From Thelephora terrestris (lineage: Eukaryota; Basidiomycota; Agaricomycetes; Thelephorales; Thelephoraceae), in assembly GCA_015956445.1 (NCBI GenBank), contig WIUZ02000001.1:124001-188000 (forward strand): 64,000 nucleotides of DNA, read 5' to 3'. A model generated the notes under the pieces. That model worked only from the letters and a program-made list of their open reading frames with translations, did not search any database and was not told the origin of the DNA. This document shows positions 11,036-21,498 of this stretch, piece after piece. The translations under genes and the position numbers were made by a program. The first letter of the stretch is position 1. Each line of letters opens with the position of its first letter.

Positions 11036-11220
11036 CAGAACATTCCAACGCATTCCACATTATTCCATAACATTCCATCATGTTCCATGGCATTCCGTCT
11101 TGTTCCTTTGGGTGACAAGTGGTCACATCTGTGACATTCCGTCACCTTCTAGAACGTTCCATTACCTTCTAATACGTTCCAGTGTTCTCCAGTAGGCTCC
11201 AAGGAATTCCATGATTTTCC
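11036..11220 (+). repeat. 10-bp phased TTCC repeat
   Basis: TTCC or a close variant recurs every 10 bp from 11043 to about 11106 (pattern NNTTCCNNNN). After a 30-bp break it recurs in the same 10-bp rhythm to 11220. The four variable bases differ between units, so it is the spacing that is conserved. A TATATATA box lies just upstream at about 11006-11013. Confidence 0.75.
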
Positions 11221-11347
11221 AGGCTTATCTTATCTCTTATCTTATCTATTTGTCCTTATCTTATCAAATGAATAAACAATTGTCCATAAAATATTCTTGC
11301 TTGGGCTGTAAGTACACTATTAATTGTGCAAAAATTGTAAATAAATC

Positions 11348-11554
11348 ATGATTAATCCAGGGGTCCGATACCGTTGGAAAGGGAACGAGACCTACATCAG
11401 GCAGCCCATTCCCACCCTTTTCGTCGTCGAAAGTTGGTTGAATCTTCTTATCCTCTTCCTCAGGTTCAATACCTTTTGCTTCAAGGTCCTTCGTTCAGCC
11501 GAGATACCTTCCCTTGATTTTTTTGTAGAGGATGAACAGGATAATGACGGCTAA
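11348..11554 (+). CDS. Hypothetical 68-aa protein
   Basis: An ATG at 11348 opens a 68-codon frame (MINPGVRYRWKGNETY...) ending in an acidic EDEQDNDG tail. It contains a hydrophobic stretch (LNLLILFLRFNTF) that could be a membrane segment. I do not recognise it, and it may be a chance frame or an exon of a broken gene. Confidence 0.2.
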   Translation: MINPGVRYRWKGNETYIRQPIPTLFVVESWLNLLILFLRFNTFCFKVLRSAEIPSLDFFVEDEQDNDG

Positions 11555-11611
11555 CAGTGGCAGCTGAGTTGAATGTCTTCATCAGTTAGAAGGTGTTATT
11601 CAGAAACTGAC

Positions 11612-12308
11612 TGTCAGGGCCACTCTACCCCAACAACTACCAGTGCACTGAGCCGACTTCGCAGAGTACTCACTAGTCCAACTAGCTGTGAGAGAATGGT
11701 CACGTCTCTATTCTTCCGGTAGGTTGTCCGAGGTCACTACAAGTCAGGTCGAAATCCTAAAGGGAAACCCAACCTAAACTGTACTTCGTTCGGTTTATCA
11801 AGCAAGGGTTTATCCCTACAACAGGATTTATGACTCCACCAGGTGATTGACTGGGCACTCAAGGTATTCTATGCTGTGAACGCTGTGGTTCGATAGTTAT
11901 GAGGCGCAGTGGACGCACAGAGCGGGAGGGAGAGCAGATGGGGGATGTCTTGTGTTCAAACAGAAAACTCTGACTTGTCCTTAACTGCAACTGGGCTGAG
12001 AAGGGCAGAGGATTTCCTGAGGTAACAAAACTAAGGTACTACAATACAGCCACAGTTGCTACTTATACTAAAGGAGTGGCCATGACGTCAATACCCTAAT
12101 ATACCCTTATCAAGTCCGAACAAAGGGAGATAAGGAGTGTGAGAATGCTAAGTAGGGGAAGCGAACAAATATGACGTGTGGGAGAATAAAGGACAAAGGC
12201 CTTACTAGCGTGTGAAGGATTGCATAAAAGATAACGAATGTCCACATGAAACATAGGGGTAAAGATAACACTAGTCCAAAAAGAAATAGGGGCATGGGGT
12301 CATGAAAG
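11612..12308 (+). mobile_element. F1b: terminal 697 bp of an F1 element, cut by F4
   Basis: It starts TGTCAGGGCCACTCTACC, the same terminus as F1c and F1d, and stays collinear with F1c to GTCATGAAAG (12308). There the F4 terminus TGTCAGCATGC begins. It holds the conserved promoter (TGACGTCA at 12083-12090, reverse TATAAG near 12062-12068). The rest of the copy is not visible downstream, so it was lost or displaced. Confidence 0.8.
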
Positions 12309-12680
12309 TGTCAGCATGCTGAATTTTATTCTCATTTTGAACCATTTTCACACCCAACTTTCGCCCACTTTCCTTACCGATACCCCTTTCTATCTTATCC
12401 TTTTCCCTTATCACGACTCACACGTCATCAAAGAACACAGACAAAGGCACAGATGATATTATATGGGTGCACACCAACGAAGACACAAGACGACCAACCG
12501 ACGGAGTTGAATCCACACGGACTCTATGGACAAGGACTAAGGCATACAAACCCTAGTCGTCAAGACCTGGTTTGCCAGTACTCCTCAGCACTGGCAATCT
12601 CCTCCTCTGTCCCCTCCGAGGCACTCTCGACGGTTTCCTCGTCGACCATCTCGACAACCCAAGCTTCCTCCAGACGATGA

Positions 12681-13633
12681 CACTGGGGGCAAGGGGTCAA
12701 ATACCTGGTGGGTATGTGCTGAACACATTGTGATCACAGTCAACAAGCGATCCCAATGTGCCCCGTGGGGGAAATTTGAATACATTAAAAATGTGCCTGG
12801 CCATGTGAGTCCAATGTGCCCAGTGGGCACATTCTGATTGTGATCGCAATGTATCCATCAATGTGATCTCAATGTGCCCACTGGGGACATTTTGATTGCA
12901 ATCACAATGTACACATCAATGTGATCTCAATGTGCCTGCTGTGCACATTTTGATTTCTTTCACAATGTTCCCACCAATGTGTTCTCAATGTACCCAGCTC
13001 ATTATATAATAGTTTCTTTCACAATGTTGTCCACAATGTGTCCAGCATGTGGCTGAGCCACTCATTCAAAGTTCTTTCACAAAGTATCCAGTGATGTGTC
13101 TAGAATGTGTACAGCCATATACATAGTGATTTCTTTGAAAGCTCATGGTGAAATTAAACAATATTGAGATTACATTATGATTACTTCAAAAAGAACCCCC
13201 TGGGGACATTATGGACACATCACTGGGTAATCTTTGAAAGAATTTTCAATGAGTGGCTCAGCCACATGCTGGACACATTGTGGACAACATTTTGAAAGAA
13301 ACTATTATGTAATGAGCTGGGTACATTGAGAACACATTGATGGGAACATTGTGAAAGAAATTAACATGTGCACAGCAGGCACATTGAGATCACATTGATG
13401 TGTACATTGTGATTGCAATCAAAATGTCCCCAGTGGGCACATTGAGATCACATTGATGGGTACATTGCGATCACAATCAAAATGTGCCTACTGGGCACAT
13501 TGGACTCACATGGCCAGGCACATTTTGAATGTATTTAAATTTCCCCCACTGGGCACATTGTGATCACCTGTTGACTGTGATCACAATGTGTTCAGCATGT
13601 ACCCACCAGGTATTTGACCCCTTGTCCCCAGTG
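12681..13633. mobile_element. M2: palindromic CACTG MITE, TSD TGA
   Basis: It begins CACTGGGGGCAAGGGGTCA and ends TTGACCCCTTGTCCCCAGTG, flanked by TGA at 12678-12680 and 13634-13636. The 953 bp folds as one long hairpin with blocks of CACAATGT/ACATTGTG words. It has the same subfamily termini as M4 and M9. It has no coding capacity and is inserted in the F4 antisense gene. Confidence 0.92.
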
Positions 13634-14585
13634 TGAGCTACGGCCAGCTGGACTTCGGCGCGGAGCCGGTTCCTCGCTGAATCGACTGTAGTCTGATCCT
13701 GAGTCCTCTGGACTGACCAACCCTCCACTCTCTCGGTCAGTTGAGCCACCAGGCGTACGGCCTCCGCTGCACGCTGGACCGACAAGAGCATAAGGTTCGT
13801 TAACCTGTTCACATCGACGGACTCCACGGGGATCAGCTCGCCGCGATCCAGGCGACATTGCAGCATTGTCGCATTGGAATAGGACGGTGGACTCGATGTC
13901 TCCACCCTGGCGGACGGTGTCAGGATTACTGGGACGCATGCGATGGGCTGGATGACGAGCACCAGGGTAAGGAACCCAGCGACGCGCACGAATGGAACGC
14001 TGCCCATGCACCGGAGAGATCGAAGGAGGCGGAACCGGGATGGCCACCTCATTCTCCCCCGCATACTCCAACTCCGGCGAACTACTAACCGGGTTGACGG
14101 CCGTCTCCTCGGACGTTTCGCGGACGACCTCCTCCCTGCCATCAGTGTGCGCAGGTGTACGGTACGAACCATCGGAGGCTAAGCGGAACATCAGCGGACA
14201 AATCAAATATGTCAACCGGCATCCCGGACCTATTGGGGAAGCCATCCTGTCCGGAATTGACTTGTCCTCGGACTCGTCCCTAACCGCTGCCACCGAACGA
14301 GTACGGCAGTGGCATAGTCACTCACTCATGGATTCGACCTGAGCGCCCAGCAACGGCAAGGCGTCATCCAACGTGTCAACCTAGAAGTGGCATGAGCTCT
14401 CTCGGTTAAAGACCAGGAGAAGTCGCACCAACCTTGGTGTCCAGCTCATTCAGAGCCCTTCTATGATGGTTGAGCCATCGGTTGACCTCGATCAAGTCCC
14501 GCTGTATGGTGTCGTCCCTCTCCTTCAATGACTCGACCAGTCGGTTGTGTTCCTCCCGCATCGCCAGCATCTCGCTCTCAAACGT

Positions 14586-15311
14586 TGTAGTGCCTCCAGT
14601 TCTGGGGATGTGGGATTCTGAGGTTTGCCCTCATTCCTCCTCTTCGCTTTTCCTCCCCTTCGCAACCTTCGCAACCTCCTTCGGAACATCCTCCTCTTCA
14701 GAACTTCCTCTCCTTCGCTGGAGCTTCCTCTTCTCCAGAAGACTTTCCCCTTTGCTTAGTTCCCCTTTATGATGACTTTCCCCTTTCATGACGACTTTCC
14801 CCTTTTCTCCTCTTCCCCTATGACTTCGCCATTGCATCATAGGTCCCTATTTCGCAGTTTCCCTCCTTTCTTCTCTGGATCCTTCTCAGAGCAGACCTTA
14901 GTATATATATCCTGTACTAGCTACTCCGGAGATAATTGCGCTCCATCCTATTGAAGTCCAGTCAGCCATGTTCCCCTCCTCCTAGTCTGAAGCTTTGCTC
15001 TAGTCCCCTCGTCGTCCCCAGTGTCTTCTTGCTTTCCTCAGTGTCTTCCCCTAGTGTTCTCTGCTCCCCTCGTTGAATCTTCCCTTCGGAACCCCTCAGA
15101 ACTCTTTCGGAACTCTCGTGATCTCTCTGTTCTTCTTGCTTTGTCTCTAGTTCTCTTCTGGTATCTCCACCTTTGCGCTTTCTTCGCAACTGTTCCCCAG
15201 TCGCTGCTTGGAGTTCCTTGACACTGTACAACCTAGGACCCACCTTCACAGGAACTCTCTGGGCCTTGATCCTCTGCCACCACGGAGGTCCCCAAGCAGA
15301 TCCCCTGTTCA
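14586..15311 (+). mobile_element. S1: solo LTR (726 bp), TSD ACGT
   Basis: TGTAGTGCCTCC...CCCCTGTTCA has TG...CA ends and is flanked by ACGT at 14582-14585 and 15312-15315. It contains a TATATATAT box at 14902-14910. The first half is pyrimidine-rich on this strand. Two more copies (S2, S3) have the same ends, so this is a solo LTR of an otherwise unseen retrotransposon. Confidence 0.88.
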
Positions 15312-15352
15312 ACGTCACCCGAAGAGTGTCGTTCATCAGGAGGAGCGTCTTC

Positions 15353-16192
15353 CACTGGGGGCAAGGAGTCACTTACCCAGCAATTACATTGTGATTACAT
15401 TGTGATTTTTTAGACAATGTATCCAGCCTGTGGCCAGGAGGTACATGCTGAGTTTTTTTAGAAAGGACCCATCAATGTGACCACAATGTGGCCAGTGGGT
15501 TCATCTTGATCACTTTTACAAAGTACCCATCAATTCAATCACAATGTGCCCTGTGGGTCCATGCATGATACATTGTAAAAGTATTCATCAAAGTGGCCAC
15601 TGGGCACTTTGTGAAAGAAACCCCTGGGTTCTTTCACAATTTTGCTTAAAATGTGTCCAGCATACACCTGAGCCACTCATTGAAAGTTCTTTCATAAAGT
15701 ATCCAGCAATGTGTCCACAAAGTATTCAACCAGATACTCAATGGCTTCTTTGAGAGTTTGTTGTGAAATCCAACCACATCGAGAGTTCATTGTGAAAACA
15801 TTGAGAAGAACCCCCTGGGGACATTGTGGTTGCATTGCAGGGTACTTTTTGAAAGAACTCTCAATGAGTGGCTCAGGCACCAAGTAGGATAAATTGTAAA
15901 TAATATTGTGAAAGAAAACCCTGGTTTCTTTCACAAGGTGCCCAGTGGCCACTTTGATGAATACTTTTACAATGTATCCTGCATGGACCCACAGGGCACA
16001 TTGTGATTGAATTGATGGGTACTTTGTAAAAGTGATCAAGATGGACCCACTGGCCACATTGTGGTCACATTGATGGGTTCTTTCTGAAAGAACTCAGCAT
16101 GTACCTCCTGGCCACAGGCTGGATACATTGTCTAAAAAATCACAATGCAACCACAATGTAATCGCTGGGTAAGTGACCCCTTGCCCCCAGTG
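15353..16192. mobile_element. M3: palindromic CACTG MITE, TSD TTC
   Basis: It runs from CACTGGGGGCAAGGAGTCAC to GTGACCCCTTGCCCCCAGTG, flanked by TTC at 15350-15352 and 16193-16195. The 840 bp is almost fully self-complementary. Sequence and length are close to M1 (838 bp). It interrupts the F4 coiled-coil exon. Confidence 0.92.
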
Positions 16193-16696
16193 TTCTTGGT
16201 GTCCAACACCTCCGAGTACATTCTGCGGGCGTCGTCCTTCGCTTCCTTCACCTCGCGCTTCAGGCGTTCATTCTACAAGCCAATCAGTGTTATCCCACAA
16301 GCGGGATGCACAGATCGACTCACCGCTTTCTGTTCCGTCCTCAAAAGGAACCAGAGACGGTGAGCAACGGCCGCTGTATAGTGTTGGGAACACGTAGCTC
16401 CCGGCCACCTTCCTTCGCCATTCCCTAGGTCGTAGATTCCCATCCACAGAAGACCCTACAGCGACGAAGCCACAGGAGTCTCATACGGCATGCGCAACTC
16501 AGTGTTGAACGTCACTCCACGCATCGACTCCTGCAGCTTGTGGTCGATCAGGTTGTGGTACCACAACTCGTCGTCCATGGTCAGGTAACTGGGAGGTTTA
16601 GCAATCATCGCCTCCAGTTGGCGAGCATCCACCTTATCGGCAGCTGCGAAGATCTACGAATGCAATGTCAGTTGTTGCCAGCAAACGGCGACACGT

Positions 16697-17729
16697 TGAA
16701 CAGGGGGTCTTCTGGGGGCCCTCCGTGGTGGTAGAGGATCAAGGCCCAGAGAGTTCCTGTGAAGGTGGGTCCTAGGTTGTACAGTGTCAAGGAACTCCAA
16801 GCAGCGACTGGGGAACAGTTGCGAAGAAAGCGCGAAGGTGGAGATACCAGAAGAGAGCTAGAGACAAAGCAAGAAGAACAGAGAGATCGCGAGAGTTCCG
16901 AAAGAGTTCCGAGGGGTTCCGAAGGGAAGATGACGAGAGGAGCAGAGAACACTAGGGGAAGACACTGAGGAAAGCAAGAAGACACTGGGGACGACGAGGG
17001 GACTAGAGCAAAGCTTCAGACTAGGAGGAGGGGAACATGGCTGACTGGACTTCAATAGGATGGAGCGCCATGATCTCCGGAGTAACTAGTACAGGATATA
17101 TATACTAAGGTCTGCTCTGAGAAGGATCCAGAGAAGAAAGGAGGGAAACTGCGAAATAGGGACCTATGATGCAATGGCGAAGTCATAGGGGAAGAGGAGA
17201 AAAGGGGAAAGTCGTCATGAAAGGGGAAAGTCATCATAAAAGGGGGAAGTCATCATAAAAGGGGGAACTAAGCAAAGGGGAAAGTCTTCTGGAGAAGAGG
17301 AAGCTCCGGCGAAGAGGAAGTTCGCAAAGAGGAAGCTCTGGTGAATAGGAAGCTCTGGCGAAGGAGGGAAGCTCTGGCGAAGGAGGGAAGCTCTGGCGAA
17401 GAGGAAGAAGTTCCGAAGAGGAGGAGGTTCCGAAGAGGAGGAGGTTCCGAAGAGGAGGAGGTTCCGAAGAGGAGGAGGTTCCGAAGAGGAGGAGGTTCCG
17501 AAGAGGAGGAGGTTCCGAAGAGGAGGAGGTTCCGAAGAGGAGGAGGTTCCGAAGAGGAGGAGGTTCCGAAGAGGAGGAGGTTCCGAAGAGGAGGAGGTTC
17601 CGAAGGCGGTTGTGAAGGTTGCGAAGGTGGTTGCGAAGGTTGCGAAGGGGAGGAAAAGCGAAGAGGAGGAATGAGGATTGAGGACAGCAAACCTCAGAAT
17701 CCCACATCCCCAGAACTGGAGGCACTACA
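16697..17729 (-). mobile_element. S2: solo LTR, reverse orientation, enlarged by a tandem repeat, TSD ACGT
   Basis: Reverse-strand ends TGTAGTGCC (17729) and TGTTCA (16697) match S1, flanked by ACGT at 16693-16696 and 17730-17733. The copy is 1033 bp versus 726 bp for S1. The excess is mostly the 17-bp tandem array at 17411-17602, which is a single unit in S1. Confidence 0.88.
17411..17614 (+). repeat. 17-bp tandem array (12 TTCCG starts)
   Basis: The unit TTCCGAAGAGGAGGAGG starts at 17411, 17428, 17445 and every 17 bp to 17598, with essentially no divergence. Because 17 is not a multiple of 3 and the unit lacks stops, all three frames stay open on both strands. The long Glu/Arg- or Leu/Ser-rich frames across it are therefore artefacts. 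Confidence 0.95.
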
Positions 17730-17926
17730 ACGTGACGTTGCACCTCGCGATAGCTAGGGTACGCCACATTGGCGTTCGGCAGGAAGTAACCCTTGTTCTG
17801 CATGGAGCGCGGATCTGCGGACTCAATGGTAGCGGTGCTGTTCTCAGCACAGAATACACGATCAGAGATCATGGGCATGATAGGATGAGTAGTTGGTTGG
17901 TAAGATTGTTGGTTTGGGAAGAAGGG

Positions 17927-20900
17927 CACTAGTGGTAGTTAACTTTTACTGAGTAAAGTGTGATAACTGGTCAGATTTCATACCCATAGTTATCATGATA
18001 ACTTGAGTACTGCTCAACCCATACTCACCCACTGTTTTGGGTTGATGGGAGAGGTCCCAATTAGGCAGGTGCCGAGGGTGTGGATTGCCTGGGAGTCTGG
18101 GTGGGTTTTCTTTTTGGGAATATCCCAGAAAGGAAATATTGATGGCTTATGTAAGCAATGATGGGAAGCAGGTTAGGACAGAATTGCTATAAAAGGAAAT
18201 ACCATAAGAGAAAATTTGATGGATTACATAATGGAGTCATGTGACTTTCTAAAAAGGAAATTTTACCTAGTATGTTATTTTTACCTAGTATGTTATTTTT
18301 ACCAAATATGTTATTTTTACCAAATATGTTATTTTTTTACCAGATTTGTTATTTTTCTAACTACAGCAATTTCTAAGTATGAGAACCCCCAAATAACATA
18401 ATTTTCAAGGATGGTGACCTTTTAACATGTTGATTTTCTAACATTACAATTGGAAGGTTTTTACTTCAATGGGATGTATGCAAACTTTTCTTTACCTTTT
18501 CTACCATACAATAGAACATGGTTCTGTTTGTAGTCATGACCTAACCTAACCTAAACTGACCCTAACCCAACTTTATTTTGTTTCATCTTATCTCAGCTAA
18601 CCCCTAATCTAATCTGATCTACAAGTGTTTCATCTAATCTACCCAAAATAGTCCACCTAACCTAACCTAACCCAACCTATGGTAAAAATATCTATGGTAA
18701 ACATAATCTACCATAAAAGTCATCTACCGTACACGTAGTCTACCGCAAACGTAGTCTACCGCAAACGTAGTCTACCGCAAACATAGTCTACCGCAAACGT
18801 AGTCTACCGTAAACGTAGCCTACTGTAAATGTAATCTACCGTAAACGTAGCCTACTGTAAATGTAATCTACCGTAAACGTAGCCTACTGTAAATGTAATC
18901 TACTGCAAACTTAACCTAACCTAACCTAAACCTACCCTAACCTAACCTAGCCTAAACCTAACTTAACTAACCTACCTTCAACGTATACCTAACCTGACCT
19001 ACCCTAAACCTAACCTGTCCCAAATCTAAACCTAACCCACCCTAAACCCCACCCTACAGTAGTCCACCTAACCTTACCTGACCCTGTTCTAAAGTAGCCT
19101 TATCCAACCCAATATGGTCTACCCGACCTAACCTAACTAAGTCTACCTGGCCCTGACCTGACCTAACCTGATCTAACCCAGCCTAGCATAACCTAACCTA
19201 ATCTGCAGAAATGTGAACCTAGCTCAACCTATCCTCACCCAGCACATTAGTATGTAACTTGGTTTATGGGAACACAGCATGAACCACACACTTCCCATGT
19301 TCTGTGCCCAACTACAAGCTGACAATTGCTCAAGTGCATCTACTTTGCTGGACCTAAAAGCCAGTGGACCTATAAGCCTATAGGCCCACAAACCCATAGA
19401 GACCTATACTCAGTACATGTGACAAGCAATATTTTGTTCCTGACTGCAACCCAAGCCCTTTCACCCTATAAGCTAATGGACCCATAAACTCAAACCCTTA
19501 CAGATCTGTGGGCCCATAATACACCAACTGGCTAATAGGTCCAGCTAGGTGGACAAGTTTGGGTTGCAGTCAGGAACAAAATATTGCTTGTCACATGTAC
19601 TGAGTATAGGTCTCTATGGGTTTGTGGGCCTATAGGCTTATAGGTCCACTGGCTTTTAGGTCCAGCAAAGTAGATGCACTTGAGCAATTGTCAGCTTGTA
19701 GTTGGGCACAGAACATGGGAAGTGTGTGGTTCATGCTGTGTTCCCATAAACCAAGTTACATACTAATGTGCTGGGTGAGGATAGGTTGAGCTAGGTTCAC
19801 ATTTCTGCAGATTAGGTTAGGTTATGCTAGGCTGGGTTAGATCAGGTTAGGTCAGGTCAGGGCCAGGTAGACTTAGTTAGGTTAGGTCGGGTAGACCATA
19901 TTGGGTTGGATAAGGCTACTTTAGAACAGGGTCAGGTAAGGTTAGGTGGACTACTGTAGGGTGGGGTTTAGGGTGGGTTAGGTTTAGGTTTGGGACAGGT
20001 TAGGTTTAGGGTAGGTCAGGTTAGGTATACGTTGAAGGTAGGTTAGTTAAGTTAGGTTTAGGCTAGGTTAGGTTAGGGTAGGTTTAGGTTAGGTTAGGTT
20101 AAGTTTGCAGTAGATTACATTTACAGTAGGCTACGTTTACGGTAGATTACATTTACAGTAGGCTACGTTTACGGTAGATTACATTTACAGTAGGCTACGT
20201 TTACGGTAGACTACGTTTGCGGTAGACTATGTTTGCGGTAGACTACGTTTTGCGGTAGACTACGTGTACGGTAGATGACTTTTATGGTAGATTATGTTTA
20301 CCATAGATATTTTTACCATAGGTTGGGTTAGGTTAGGTTAGGTGGACTATTTTGGGTAGATTAGATGAAACACTTGTAGATCAGATTAGATTAGGGGTTA
20401 GCTGAGATAAGATGAAACAAAATAAAGTTGGGTTAGGGTCAGTTTAGGTTAGGTTAGGTCATGACTACAAACAGAACCATGTTCTATTGTATGGTAGAAA
20501 AGGTAAAGAAAAGTTTGCATACATCCCATTGAAGTAAAAACCTTCCAATTGTAATGTTAGAAAATCAACATGTTAAAAGGTCACCATCCTTGAAATTATG
20601 TTATTTGGGGGTTCTCATACTTAGAAATTGCTGTAGTTAGAAAAATAACAAATCTGGTAAAAAAATAACATATTTGGTAAAAATAACATATTTGGTAAAA
20701 ATAACATACTAGGTAAAAATAACATACTAGGTAAAATTTCCTTTTTAGAAAGTCACATGACTCCATTATGTAATCCATCAAATTTTCTCTTATGGTATTT
20801 CCTTTTATAGCAATTCTGTCCTAACCTGCTTCCCATCATTGCTTACATAAGCCATCAATATTTCCTTTCTGGGATATTCCCAAAAAGAAAACCCACCCAG

Positions 20901-21063
20901 ACTCCCAGGCAATCCACACCCTCGGCACCTGCCTAATTGGGACCTCTCCCATCAACCCAAAACAGTGGGTGAGTATGGGTTGAGCAGTACTCAAGTTATC
21001 ATGATAACTATGGGTATGAAATCTGACCAGTTATCACACTTTACTCAGTAATGTAACTACCAC
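17927..21063. mobile_element. P1: 3.1-kb palindromic element with TTAGG-like repeats
   Basis: It begins CACTAGTGGTAGTT and its right arm ends AACTACCAC at 21063, five bases short of a full mirror image. Arms of about 1.5 kb pair almost perfectly around a spacer of roughly 100 bp (19461-19558). From the ends inward each arm holds an 18-bp TTATTTTTACCAAATATG array (about 18265-18345), blocks of CCTAACC, a 15/16-bp array of the type ACGTAGTCTACCGTAA (about 18715-18905) and unique sequence. Flanks differ: F4 gene on the left, G2 integrase on the right, with no duplication. No protein-coding capacity is apparent. P3 is a second copy. Confidence 0.85.
18541..19210 (+). repeat. Degenerate CCTAACC / ACGTAGTCTACCGYAA arrays, P1 left arm
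   Basis: Runs of CCTAA(C/A)C pentamer/hexamer units (TTAGG-like on the other strand) flank an array of about 15-16 bp units of the form ACGTAGTCTACCGYAA. The mirror copy occupies about 19790-20470. The irregular units and internal position argue against a real telomere. Confidence 0.8.
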
Positions 21064-21498
21064 AGCTGGCAGGCGAACCTAAAGCGTGATGCGGCAGAAT
21101 ACAAGCCGGGTGACCTAGTGTACCTGTCAATGAGGAACATATCGTTGCCCAAGGGACGCGCTCAGAAGTTGGCACTGAAGTACCTCGGCCCGTTCAAGAT
21201 CTCCAAGGTTCTGAAGGAAGGGGCGACTTACCAGTTGGACCTGAGTGAAGAATTGTTGAAGCAGGGGAGAAACCCTTCGTTTCACGCTTCCTTGCTTAAA
21301 CCACACGTCCCGAGCGATGACAGACGGTTCCCAGGGCGGTTACCCTCTCAGATACCCGGATTTGGTGAAAAGCCCGACGAATCAATCGACGAATCAATTG
21401 TCTCACACCATGGAAAAGGCGTTAGGAGCGAATTTGAGATTCAATGGAAGGCGGGTGACCGAACTTGGGCCCCGTACCTGTCAGGGTTGTGGGCCTGC

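Larger units (their letters stand above)
9494..11611. other. Unassigned 2.1-kb region between two divergent F1 copies
   Basis: The stretch lies between F1a, ending at 9493, and F1b, starting at 11612. It shows no LTR or MITE ends that I can pair. It includes a 77-codon open stretch (9669-9899, no good start), GA-poor low-complexity sequence, TATCTTATC repeats near 11225-11265 and the phased TTCC repeat. It could be host sequence or an older element. I do not recognise any protein. Confidence 0.4.
12309..17926 (+). mobile_element. F4: LTR-like element with antisense gene, truncated by P1
   Basis: It begins TGTCAGCATGC after GAAAG (12304-12308) inside F1b. After removing M2, S1, M3 and S2 about 2.05 kb remains, made of non-coding sequence and the antisense exons of a gene homologous to the F1 gene. 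The promoter half and CCTGACA end are missing because palindrome P1 begins at 17927. Family membership is inferred from the terminus and the shared gene architecture. Confidence 0.6.
12450..17926 (-). pseudogene. F4 antisense coiled-coil gene, multiply interrupted
   Basis: Minus-strand exons follow the F1 gene order. The 5' exon at 17926-17734 begins PFFPNQQSYQPTTHP and its initiator is lost at the P1 junction. The segment around 16650-16490 has DDELWYHNLIDHK...MRG, matching DDELWVRTIIAEK...MRG of F1. 16270-16190 has LKREVKEAKDD, matching LEREVKEAKAD. 14585-14440 is a coiled coil (MLAMREEHNRLVESLKERDD). 14293-13634 has SSPELEYAGENE, matching PFELEYADK of F1. S2, M3, S1 and M2 interrupt it, and there are internal stops. 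The function is unknown; it serves here as evidence for a gene family. Confidence 0.6.

Noticed and set aside
17341-17757. Long Glu/Arg-rich and Leu/Ser-rich open frames over the 17-bp array
   Set aside because: All frames stay open because the repeat unit lacks stops and is 17 bp long; this is a solo LTR, not a gene.
18541-20470. A telomere or subtelomere end
   Set aside because: CCTAACC units are irregular, internal, mirrored in a palindrome and recur in P2 and P3, so they are part of mobile elements.
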